Shown piece after piece: positions 1-6,834 of a DNA stretch of 7,963 bases. The position numbers were made by a program, and so were the translations under genes. Every line of letters begins with the position of its first letter. Position 1 is the first letter of the stretch. The notes under the pieces are model-generated. The model worked only from the letters and a program-made list of their open reading frames with translations. It was not told the DNA's origin and ran no database searches. This stretch comes from an uncultured Clostridia bacterium (GTDB lineage Bacteria; Bacillota; Clostridia; Saccharofermentanales; Saccharofermentanaceae), in assembly GCA_946545505.1 (NCBI GenBank), contig CAMNNN010000061.1:1-7963 (forward strand). Reading direction: 5' to 3'.

Positions 1-678
1 TTTATCTATCGTCTCAGGCTTAAGCCCTGCGCCCTCATTCCCGATAAAATACGCTACGGGAAGGTCTATGCCTGTTTTGCCTAAGTCGTCCCCGTGAAGT
101 TCTGCGGCAATGATCTTAACGCCCTTGCCGTGAAGAGCACTTATCATCTCGTCTGCATCTTCAAAAGATGTAATATTCACTCTCCAGATGGAACCCATCG
201 ACGCACGGATAACCTTGTCATTGAACGGATCGACGGTATTCTTCGTGATGAGAATCCCCGTAAAATCGAAAGCATCAGCGATCCTTATCATGGTACCGAG
301 GTTGCCCGGATCCTGAATATCCTCAAGGCACATGAAGATATCCTTGCCGTCTCCTCTAAGTGTCACTTCACCTGAAGACACAGGCCGTTTGGCGACAAGT
401 GCCACTCCCTGAGGATGAACCGTCTGCGATATCTTCTTAAAGCATGCCTCACTTAGGACGAGACACTCACATTCGAATCTGTCCGCATTTTCGAGAGCCC
501 AGGAAGCATGAGCCTCATCAGCAATTACAACAGAAGGCACGACACCGCAGCCCAATGCGTCACCGCAGCCGCGGACGCCCTCAATGAACACAACTCCCTC
601 ACGGCGAGCCGTCTTGCTGTCGTGAAGTGAAGCCAGATACTTAACCCGGGAATTATCCTTGCTGCTAATTACGTCCAT
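1..678 (-). CDS. TrmH/SpoU-family RNA 2'-O-ribose methyltransferase (3' part missing)
   Basis: The reading frame opens at 678 and runs off the left edge, giving 226 residues without a stop. It starts MDVISSKDNSRVKYLASL and continues with TARREGVVFIEGVR, the usual opening of the L30e-like substrate-binding domain of SpoU methyltransferases. That domain ends near FKKISQTVHPQGVALVAKRP (about residues 82-101). The catalytic SPOUT domain follows, with motif 1 (EDIQDPGNLGTMIRIADAF) and motif 2 (FIGNEGAGLKPE, near the cut). Motif 3, which completes the SAM-binding knot, lies beyond the window. Members transfer a methyl group from S-adenosylmethionine to a ribose 2'-OH of rRNA or tRNA; the target base cannot be told from this fragment. 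The start codon shares one base with the stop of the GH13 gene (TGATG) and has only a weak GGGTGG site upstream, so translation is probably coupled. The family call is secure; the RNA target is unknown. Confidence 0.9.
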   Translation of the reverse strand, partial: MDVISSKDNSRVKYLASLHDSKTARREGVVFIEGVRGCGDALGCGVVPSVVIADEAHASWALENADRFECECLVLSEACFKKISQTVHPQGVALVAKRPVSSGEVTLRGDGKDIFMCLEDIQDPGNLGTMIRIADAFDFTGILITKNTVDPFNDKVIRASMGSIWRVNITSFEDADEMISALHGKGVKIIAAELHGDDLGKTGIDLPVAYFIGNEGAGLKPETIDK

Positions 679-2783
679 CAGTTCCACCCGTAAACAACGA
701 ACAGAGCACTCATGGAAGCGACGCCGACCTGCATAGGGCTGAAACTTATTCCGTTAGTGATGACATCGGAAGACAAAGACACGGAAGGATTCTCTGCCTC
801 ACTGACAGTAAACTCCTTACCGCTGTCATCGAGCTTGAAGTAAACGCCCGTGTTGCTTCGGTTAAGAATAACTATGATCTTACGCGCGCCCTGAGAAGGC
901 ATCACGGTATTTCCGAATGCATCGCGGTTCTCATTATCCAGATAACGCTCGAATGCAATGACGTTCTCCGACGTATAAACCGTGCGGTAGTATCCGGTTC
1001 TTAAAACCTGATTACTGACGCGCACACCGGTAAGCTTACGCACATACTCGAGGTGCTCATTACCCTCACGGGATATCCTGTCCCACGGATATGTACGGCG
1101 GTTGAACGGGTCCTTAAATCCGTCCATCAGGATCTCGTCACCGTAATAAATGCAGGGGGCTCCGATATAACCCATCTGCAGTGCGACACCGAGCTTGCAC
1201 AGATCGGCACACACAGAAGCGTGTTCTTCGGGAACGCATATCTTCTGCTGGTCTTCCTTGTTATCGGTATCACAAGGCCTGCTCATCATGGTATAAACAC
1301 GCGGCACGTCATGCGACGACAGCAGGTTCATTATGCAGTAGTAACTCTCCATAGGATAGCGCTCACGGAAGCCTTCGAGCCTGGAATTGAATACCTTCGC
1401 GGAGACATATCCCTGAAGGAACTCGAGCGCCGCTGTTCTGAACGTATAACCCATGACGGAGTCGTGAGTATTGCCGAGCATGAAGTCACGGTAGGAACCG
1501 TATGAGCACTTATTGCTCGCGTCCTCCCATACCTCGCCTACGAGCATACCCTCACCGTTGGTCTTCTGCTTGATCGTCGCACGCATCTGTCTGATGAACG
1601 AATCAGGAAGCTCGTCAGATACATCAAGACGAAGTCCCGATGCGCCTCTTGTCATCCATGTATCTACGACACCGTCCTCACCGAAGATAAACCTTCTGTA
1701 AGAAAGATCATTCTCATCTACATTAGGAAGATCCGGGAATCCCCACCATGAATCATAAACAGTGTATCCGTCCTCATTCTTGTAGAAGTTATACCAGGAA
1801 CGGTACGGGCTTTCTTTTCCCTTCTCGTAGGCTTCAAAGGCACCCGTGCCCTTGTAGCGCTTGAACTTGTTAAAGTATCTCGAGTCAGCACCGGTGTGCG
1901 AGAAAACGCCGTCTAATATGATCCTTATTCCCCTCTCCTCACATGCGCTCTTAAAGCTTTCAAAAGCTTCATTGCCGCCGAGCATAGGGTCTACATTAAG
2001 GTAGTCCGCAGTATCGTAGCGGTGTGAGGATCTTGCCTCGAAGATAGGATTCAGATATATGATGTCGATACCGAGCGACTTAATGTAATCAAGGTGCTCC
2101 TCGATGCCCTTAAGCGAGCCTCCAAAAAAATCGCATGCAAGGTAACCCGTCGACGGCTTACCCTTGATATCAACATCCTCATACCAATCCTCGTGATACA
2201 CACGTTCTTCCCTCGGTGACGCATTCATCATGCGCTCCACCGTAAATTCCGAATCACGTGCGAACCTGTCCGGGAATATCTGGTAGATTATCGCTCCCTT
2301 CATCGCGTCGGGAGTCTTGAACTTCTTGTCGTAAACGGTTATCTGCCATGCATAAGGATACTTATCCTCATCTGGCCCGATACGGGGAGGTTCATGGTAG
2401 AGCTTACCCGAGCCGTCCTCGACATCACCTTCCATGACATAGTAGTACGTTCTGATCACGGTCTCGGAAGACACATTGCCTTCATCATCCGTAACCTCTA
2501 CCACTTCAGGCTGCTTAAACCTGAACCAATAAAAAACAAGGCCGGGCTCATGAGGGATCATGAGCCTGGTCTCGTATCTTACTATGTCTCTATCAGCACT
2601 ATCCGCCTTGATCTTATGCATGGGTTCCTCGTGATATGAGAAACCGTAGAGTCCGTAAGAGTAGCAGAAAGTTACTTCTGTTGCATCCTTGGAAGCGTCA
2701 GTTCTGATAGTTACGATAGAATCCGCAGGGCGGGCGCCATACGGCGTTCTGTACTGAAGATTCCTTGATGCATGAAAGAACAT
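678..2783 (-). CDS. Intracellular GH13 alpha-glucan hydrolase (neopullulanase/amylopullulanase-like)
   Basis: This 701-residue protein is complete. Residues 1 to about 150 look like a CBM34-type N-terminal domain (opening FHASRNLQYRTPYGA). The TIM barrel begins at GAIIYQIFPDRF (163-174). GH13 region I is DGVFSHTG (291-298). Region II is GLRLDVSDE, with nucleophile Asp387 and Arg385. Region III is GEVWED, with acid/base Glu417. Region IV is SSHD, with Asp492. PDLPNV (350-355) fits region V and YYGDE (546-550) is also typical. A beta-sandwich C-domain fills the end. All catalytic residues are present. There is no signal peptide or membrane segment, so it acts on cytoplasmic glycogen or maltodextrins, cutting alpha-1,4 and/or alpha-1,6 bonds. 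The motifs fit the GH13_20/GH13_39 group, but bond specificity cannot be assigned. The usual Trp of GWRLDV is Leu384 here. The start lies 3 nt after the glgA stop with only a weak purine-rich site, suggesting coupling to glgA; the conserved N-terminus supports this start. Confidence 0.9.
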   Translation of the reverse strand: MFFHASRNLQYRTPYGARPADSIVTIRTDASKDATEVTFCYSYGLYGFSYHEEPMHKIKADSADRDIVRYETRLMIPHEPGLVFYWFRFKQPEVVEVTDDEGNVSSETVIRTYYYVMEGDVEDGSGKLYHEPPRIGPDEDKYPYAWQITVYDKKFKTPDAMKGAIIYQIFPDRFARDSEFTVERMMNASPREERVYHEDWYEDVDIKGKPSTGYLACDFFGGSLKGIEEHLDYIKSLGIDIIYLNPIFEARSSHRYDTADYLNVDPMLGGNEAFESFKSACEERGIRIILDGVFSHTGADSRYFNKFKRYKGTGAFEAYEKGKESPYRSWYNFYKNEDGYTVYDSWWGFPDLPNVDENDLSYRRFIFGEDGVVDTWMTRGASGLRLDVSDELPDSFIRQMRATIKQKTNGEGMLVGEVWEDASNKCSYGSYRDFMLGNTHDSVMGYTFRTAALEFLQGYVSAKVFNSRLEGFRERYPMESYYCIMNLLSSHDVPRVYTMMSRPCDTDNKEDQQKICVPEEHASVCADLCKLGVALQMGYIGAPCIYYGDEILMDGFKDPFNRRTYPWDRISREGNEHLEYVRKLTGVRVSNQVLRTGYYRTVYTSENVIAFERYLDNENRDAFGNTVMPSQGARKIIVILNRSNTGVYFKLDDSGKEFTVSEAENPSVSLSSDVITNGISFSPMQVGVASMSALFVVYGWN
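2531..2569 (-). terminator. Terminator-like hairpin and U-tract inside the GH13 gene (tentative)
   Basis: On the minus strand a perfect 9-bp inverted repeat, GGCTCATGA and TCATGAGCC (2545-2566), encloses a 4-nt loop. It can extend by two more pairs across one A-C mismatch. Two to five bases later comes TTGTTTTTT (2531-2539). This is the shape of an intrinsic terminator, but it lies about 220 nt inside an intact gene, where translating ribosomes would normally mask it. It could act as an attenuator lowering GH13 and methyltransferase expression when translation of the GH13 gene is poor. It also encodes ordinary CBM34-domain residues (LMIPHEPGLVFYW), so chance remains likely. Confidence 0.35.
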
Positions 2784-2786
2784 GAC

Positions 2787-4442
2787 TTACTTTGTCTCTT
2801 CTTTCTTCTCAGACTTGGGTGCAGCAGCCTTCTTTGCAGCGGGCTTCTTGGCGGAAGACTTCTTGGAAGCACTCTTAGCCGCAGGCTTCTTAGCCTCGGT
2901 CTTCTTATCGGCTGCCTTCTTAGGCTCAGCCTTCTTCTCTTCCTTCTTCTCCTCTTTCTTCTCTTCCTTCACGGGTTCATCCTCGAGAGGCATACCTGTG
3001 ATGAGAGAATACAGACCTGCGTACTCCTTGGCACTCTTCTTCCAGGAATAGTCACCGCTCATGCCGGCCTTAACGATCTTGTCCCATACATCCTTGTGGT
3101 TTCTGTAAAGATCGCACGCATACTTCGTTACGAAAAGGAACTCGTGTGCGTTGATGTTGGCGAACGAGAATCCGTTACCCTCACCTGTGAACTCATTGTA
3201 AGGTATAACCGTATCCTTGAGGCCGCCTGTCTCACGTACTACAGGTACTGTACCGTAAGCCATTGATACGAGCTGGGAAAGTCCGCAGGGCTCGAAAAGC
3301 GAAGGCATCAGGAAGATATCTGCTGCAGCATAGATCGTGTGAGCAAGACCTGCATCGAAGTCGATGCATGCGCACATCTTACCGGGATTTCTGTTTGCCG
3401 TATCAACAAGAGCTCTCTCGTAGTAGTTATCACCTGTACCGAGGATAACGATCTGCATACCGTCGTAGAGCATCTCATCAAGAACATAGAGCAGGAGATC
3501 CAAGCCCTTCTGATCTACGAGTCTGGAGATCATGGCACACAGAGGTGCTCCGGGATTGACCTCGAGGCCGAGCTGCTTCTGCAGCGACTCCTTACAGATT
3601 GCCTTACCCTTCTGATATGACTTGATATCGTACTTTGCAGGAATCAGGTTGTCCTTCTTGGGGTTGAACTCCATGTCGTTGATGCCGTTAAGGATACCGG
3701 ATACCTTGTATGCATACTTCTGCAATGTGTAGTTCAGACCTTCACCGTAGTAGTCAGTCATGATCTCATATGCATATGTGGGAGATACGGTAGTAACGGA
3801 ATTCGAGAATACGATACCAGCCTTCATGAAGTTGATAGCACGGTCCTTGATACAGAATTCGTCTCTTAAGTACTCGTCAGGAAGATCGAGCATCTCTCTT
3901 ACGACATCTGTTGAATGAACGCCCTGATACTTCAGGTTGTGGATCGTGAATACTGTCTGTACGTTTGTGTGATAGCCGTGCTTCTTGAAGTGTGCATCGA
4001 GGAGCATAGGCATCATACCTGTCTGCCAGTCATTGCAGTGCAGAACGTTAGGCTCGAAGTTCATGAAGTCACCCATAAAGTCGAGAACTGCTCTCTGATA
4101 GAAGCAGTAACGCTCGATGTCGAATACATACTCAACATAGATCTGATCAAAGTTGAAGTAGTACTCGTTATCGACGAAGTAGAAGATCGTTCCGTTCTTC
4201 TCGAGCTGGAACAGACCTGCATAGAGAGATCTCCATCCCATTCTTACAAGCTTCCAGCCCAGGAACTGCATCTCGTCCTGATACTTGATCTTGATCTTCT
4301 TATAAAGGGGAAGAATAACTCTCGCGTCGATGTTGTCCTTGTTAAGCTCGACAGGAAGTGCACCGACTACGTCAGCAAGACCTCCTACCTTAACGAAGGG
4401 ACTAACCTCCGATGATGCAAATAAAACTTTAATCTTATCCAT
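2787..4442 (-). CDS. glgA: Glycogen synthase (ADP-glucose, GT5) with lysine-rich C-terminal tail
   Basis: GlgA transfers glucose from ADP-glucose to the non-reducing ends of alpha-1,4-glucan chains. The 551-residue protein has the GT5 layout. The N-terminal Rossmann domain carries the ADP-glucose-binding KVGGLADV loop (18-25), HCNDWQTG (135-142) and HNLKYQG (168-174). The C-terminal domain carries SRLVDQKG (306-313), FEPCGL (383-388, with the family's conserved Glu384) and RETGGLKDTV (403-412). The catalytic body ends near residue 485, about the full length of ordinary bacterial GlgA. Residues 491-551 are an extra tail with 24 Lys and 12 acidic residues: first KKEE-type repeats, then KKxxx pentads, with no hydrophobic core. 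The tail is absent from typical GlgA proteins I know and resembles histone H1-like bacterial tails. The gene begins 1 nt after the glgD stop. Its only nearby Shine-Dalgarno-like sequence is a short AGGT inside glgD, so coupling is likely. Function is certain; the tail's role is unknown. Confidence 0.97.
   Translation of the reverse strand: MDKIKVLFASSEVSPFVKVGGLADVVGALPVELNKDNIDARVILPLYKKIKIKYQDEMQFLGWKLVRMGWRSLYAGLFQLEKNGTIFYFVDNEYYFNFDQIYVEYVFDIERYCFYQRAVLDFMGDFMNFEPNVLHCNDWQTGMMPMLLDAHFKKHGYHTNVQTVFTIHNLKYQGVHSTDVVREMLDLPDEYLRDEFCIKDRAINFMKAGIVFSNSVTTVSPTYAYEIMTDYYGEGLNYTLQKYAYKVSGILNGINDMEFNPKKDNLIPAKYDIKSYQKGKAICKESLQKQLGLEVNPGAPLCAMISRLVDQKGLDLLLYVLDEMLYDGMQIVILGTGDNYYERALVDTANRNPGKMCACIDFDAGLAHTIYAAADIFLMPSLFEPCGLSQLVSMAYGTVPVVRETGGLKDTVIPYNEFTGEGNGFSFANINAHEFLFVTKYACDLYRNHKDVWDKIVKAGMSGDYSWKKSAKEYAGLYSLITGMPLEDEPVKEEKKEEKKEEKKAEPKKAADKKTEAKKPAAKSASKKSSAKKPAAKKAAAPKSEKKEETK
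2790..2972 (-). repeat. Two-part lysine-rich repeat region encoding the GlgA tail
   Basis: GlgA residues 491-507 form a KKEE-type tetrad series (lysine pairs at 495-496, 499-500 and 503-504). Residues 508-541 form KKxxx pentads (KKAAD, KKTEA, KKPAA, a shortened [19 protein letters not shown]). The tail ends PKSEKKEETK. The pentad part matches the rule seen in the GlgB tail, whereas the first part is mixed-charge and almost alanine-free. Disorder is inferred from composition. Confidence 0.88.
2930..2970 (-). repeat. 41-nt uninterrupted homopurine (coding strand) tract
   Basis: Every base from 2930 to 2970 on the plus strand is C or T, so the glgA coding strand is all A/G. It encodes the KKEE tetrads, using AAG and GAG/GAA codons only. 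Such a tract could in principle form triplex (H-DNA), and its mRNA contains several Shine-Dalgarno-like stretches (AAGGA, GAGGAG). The simplest explanation is the Lys/Glu codon content. Confidence 0.85.
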
Positions 4443-4443
4443 G

Positions 4444-5553
4444 TCAGATACCTGCGCCCTTTCCTATAACTACGGGATAATCCGGATGTCCGATCAGTCT
4501 TACGCCCGGTCTTACGAATGAATTCTTATCGAGGATTACATTCTCGAGGTGACAATTCTCAGAGATGTGGACATCCTGCATTACTACGCAGTTTTTAACC
4601 GTTGTGTTCTTTGAGATCGTTGCACTTCTGAAGATTACCGAATGATCTACATCACCGTAGATACGGCAACCATCGGAGATAATAGAAGTCTTGACCTCGG
4701 CATTGTCAAAATAAAGTGTCGGTGCTTCGTCCTTAACCTTCGTGTAGATAGGCTTGCCACTCCAGAACAGTGAGTTTCTTGTCTCATCCTTGAGAAGTGA
4801 CATAGAAGCATTGAAGTAAGTCTGTACATTGTTGATACGAAGAGCAGTACCGGAGTACTCATAGGCATAGACCTTGATCTCGTCGAACATCTTAACCATG
4901 GAATGCAGACCGAAGTGTGTCTGGCCGTGGCTCATCTGTCTGGAGATAATGTCGATGAGCATATCTCTTCTCAGGCAGATAATGCCCAGGGATGTCTTAT
5001 TGGATGTAGCCTTCTGGGGATTGTAGAGCATATCCTTAACGAAGCCGTTCTCATCCGTATCGAGAATGTAGCACGGATGACCGTACTTAAGAGCATCTCG
5101 GTTGTACATAACTGTAAGATCTGCACCGCTTGCCTCGTGAGCCTTGATCATATCATCGAATGTACAATTCAGAATGATATTGGAATTAGCTACGACAGCA
5201 TATGTGGATCTGGAGTGTCTCAGGAAGTCGAGTACGCCTGCGAGCTCTTCATCTCCTGTGATATTTGAAGCCTCAGAGTTAACGTAAGGCGGCAGGATAT
5301 GAAGACCGTCGTTCTTTCTGTCGAGGGACCAAGGTGAACCTGTTCCCAGGTGATCCATCAATGACTTGTACTTGTTATATGTAAGAATACCTACATTCTT
5401 TATTCCGGAGTTGACCATGTCAGACAGCATGAAGTCGATGATTCTGTATCTTCCTCCGAAAGGAACGGCTGACAGAGCTCTCGGCTCAGAAAGCTCACCC
5501 AATCCGATCTTCTTATTGTCGGCCAGTATGAGGCCCATAACATCATTAAACAT
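4444..5553 (-). CDS. glgD: Glucose-1-phosphate adenylyltransferase, non-catalytic subunit GlgD
   Basis: This 369-residue protein is a paralogue of GlgC with the same architecture: a nucleotidyltransferase domain (about 1-240) and a left-handed beta-helix (about 280-365, rich in hexapeptide repeats such as SDGCRIYGDVDHSV). Shared landmarks remain, including AVPFGGRYRIIDF (29-41), PWSLDR (74-79) and ILPPY (86-90). The catalytic features do not. The GGxGxRL phosphate loop is replaced by LADNKKIGLGELS, the GDH metal-binding aspartate by ANSNI (122-126), and the EKP sugar-phosphate motif by NPQ (178-180). This pattern defines GlgD, which forms a hetero-oligomer with GlgC and raises or modulates ADP-glucose pyrophosphorylase activity in Bacillota. 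It sits 24 nt after glgC with a strong ribosome binding site, which suits balanced subunit production. It has no lysine tail. The assignment is firm; lack of activity is inferred from missing residues. Confidence 0.95.
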   Translation of the reverse strand: MFNDVMGLILADNKKIGLGELSEPRALSAVPFGGRYRIIDFMLSDMVNSGIKNVGILTYNKYKSLMDHLGTGSPWSLDRKNDGLHILPPYVNSEASNITGDEELAGVLDFLRHSRSTYAVVANSNIILNCTFDDMIKAHEASGADLTVMYNRDALKYGHPCYILDTDENGFVKDMLYNPQKATSNKTSLGIICLRRDMLIDIISRQMSHGQTHFGLHSMVKMFDEIKVYAYEYSGTALRINNVQTYFNASMSLLKDETRNSLFWSGKPIYTKVKDEAPTLYFDNAEVKTSIISDGCRIYGDVDHSVIFRSATISKNTTVKNCVVMQDVHISENCHLENVILDKNSFVRPGVRLIGHPDYPVVIGKGAGI

Positions 5554-5560
5554 TTGTAAT

Positions 5561-5568
5561 TCCTCCTT
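5561..5568 (-). promoter_or_regulatory. Ribosome binding site of glgD
   Basis: The minus strand reads AAGGAGGA in the 24-nt gap between glgC and glgD, 7 nt before the ATG at 5553. This is a near-consensus Shine-Dalgarno sequence and fixes the glgD start. It is the only junction in the cluster with a dedicated intergenic ribosome binding site. Confidence 0.9.
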
Positions 5569-5577
5569 CTGACCTTC

Positions 5578-6834
5578 TTATACTCTGAACTTCTCTTCGA
5601 TTACGGAATCATCACCCGCATCGACATCCGAATCGATCATGGAGTTGCCCGGGATCTTGGCACCATCCTTGATCTTCAATCCACGCTCGAATACGCAGAT
5701 TCCTTCAGAGCACAGCTTGTGGTTCGTATAAGGGCCTTCGCCCTCGACCTTCGGTCCGGCCTGAACGTCCTTACCGATGATCGTACCGAAGTCTACGATA
5801 CATCTCTCGAGTCTCGCACCTTCCTTGACCACTACGCCGGGAAGGAGAACACAGTCCTTAACAACCGCACCCTTCTCAACTATTACTGATTCAGAGAGTA
5901 CTGAATGGTTAACTTCACCGAAGATTCTGCATCCGTCCGTAAGAGCGGAATTCGTAACCTTACCTGATTCACCGATGAATTGCGAAGGCTTAACAGGGTT
6001 TCTGGAATAGATTCTCCAGGAACGGTCAACGAGGTTGATGTCCTCAGGCTTGTCGAGGATATCCATGTTCGTCTCCCACAGTGAGGAGATAGTTCCTACA
6101 TCCTTCCAGTAACCTGCAAATCTGTATGCGAACAGCTTCTTGCCGCCGTTAAGGAGCATCGGGATGATATTCTTACCGAAGTCGTTGTTGGAATCGGGAT
6201 CTGCCTCGTCTCTTACGAGAGCTTCACGCAGAACCTTCCATGTAAAGCAGTAAACACCCATGGATGCGAGATTGCTCTTCGGCTTCGCAGGCTTCTCTTC
6301 GAACTCTACGATCTGATCCTCACCCTCTGTATTGAGGATACCGAATCTGGGAGCCTCCTCCCACGGTACTTCGTATACTGCAACAGTAGCATCAGCTTCT
6401 CTCTCGATATGGCTTCGAAGCATTGCCGCGTAATCCATCTTATAGATGTGGTCACCTGAAAGGATTACAACATACTCGGGATCAAAGTCATCGAGGAAAT
6501 CCTTGTTCTGATAGATAGCATTAGCTGTTCCCTTATACCAGTCAGACTTACCTGATCTCTGGTAAGGAGGAAGGATATATGCACCTGCATTGTTACGGTC
6601 GAGATCCCAAGGATGTCCGTTACCTACGTATGTGTTCAACGCAAGCGGCTGATACTGAGACAGAACGCCTACGCGCTCGATGCCCGAGTTAACACAGTTG
6701 GACAAAGGGAAATCGATGATTCTGTAACGGCTTCCGAACGGAACCGCAGGCTTGGCTACAGTCTTCGTGAGAACACCGAGTCTTGCTCCCTGGCCTCCTG
6801 CAAGTATCATTGCAACTACATCAGTCTTAGCCAT
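5578..6834 (-). CDS. glgC: Glucose-1-phosphate adenylyltransferase, catalytic subunit GlgC
   Basis: GlgC makes ADP-glucose and pyrophosphate from ATP and glucose-1-phosphate, the committed step of bacterial glycogen synthesis. The 418-residue protein has a complete active site: [13 protein letters not shown] (11-23), KPAVPFG (28-34), [17 protein letters not shown] (75-91), GTANAIYQN (102-110), SGDHIY with metal-binding Asp128, FEEKP with Lys181 (the sugar-phosphate lysine by comparison with Escherichia coli Lys195), and GYWKDVGT (241-248). The C-terminal beta-helix, about residue 290 onward, contains hexapeptide repeats such as [14 protein letters not shown] and ends at EEKFRV with no extension. 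The start overlaps the glgB stop by 8 nt and has a strong GGAGG site 9 nt upstream. glgD follows immediately, so the GlgC-GlgD heteromer common in Bacillota is expected. Such enzymes are usually less sensitive to allosteric effectors than the enteric form; that cannot be read from this sequence. Confidence 0.97.
   Translation of the reverse strand: MAKTDVVAMILAGGQGARLGVLTKTVAKPAVPFGSRYRIIDFPLSNCVNSGIERVGVLSQYQPLALNTYVGNGHPWDLDRNNAGAYILPPYQRSGKSDWYKGTANAIYQNKDFLDDFDPEYVVILSGDHIYKMDYAAMLRSHIEREADATVAVYEVPWEEAPRFGILNTEGEDQIVEFEEKPAKPKSNLASMGVYCFTWKVLREALVRDEADPDSNNDFGKNIIPMLLNGGKKLFAYRFAGYWKDVGTISSLWETNMDILDKPEDINLVDRSWRIYSRNPVKPSQFIGESGKVTNSALTDGCRIFGEVNHSVLSESVIVEKGAVVKDCVLLPGVVVKEGARLERCIVDFGTIIGKDVQAGPKVEGEGPYTNHKLCSEGICVFERGLKIKDGAKIPGNSMIDSDVDAGDDSVIEEKFRV

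Noticed and set aside
94..375. Plus-strand open frame of 93 codons at the left edge
   Set aside because: The opposite strand encodes the TrmH-family protein with clear SpoU motifs across the same bases.
2772..3266. Plus-strand open frames rich in Leu/Phe that look like small membrane proteins
   Set aside because: They are the antisense of the lysine-rich GlgA tail (AAG codons read backwards give CTT and TTC). They have no ribosome site and lie over a certain gene.
5554..5577. Internal promoter or terminator between glgC and glgD
   Set aside because: The gap is only 24 nt and is filled by the ribosome binding site; there is no hairpin or -35/-10 pair.
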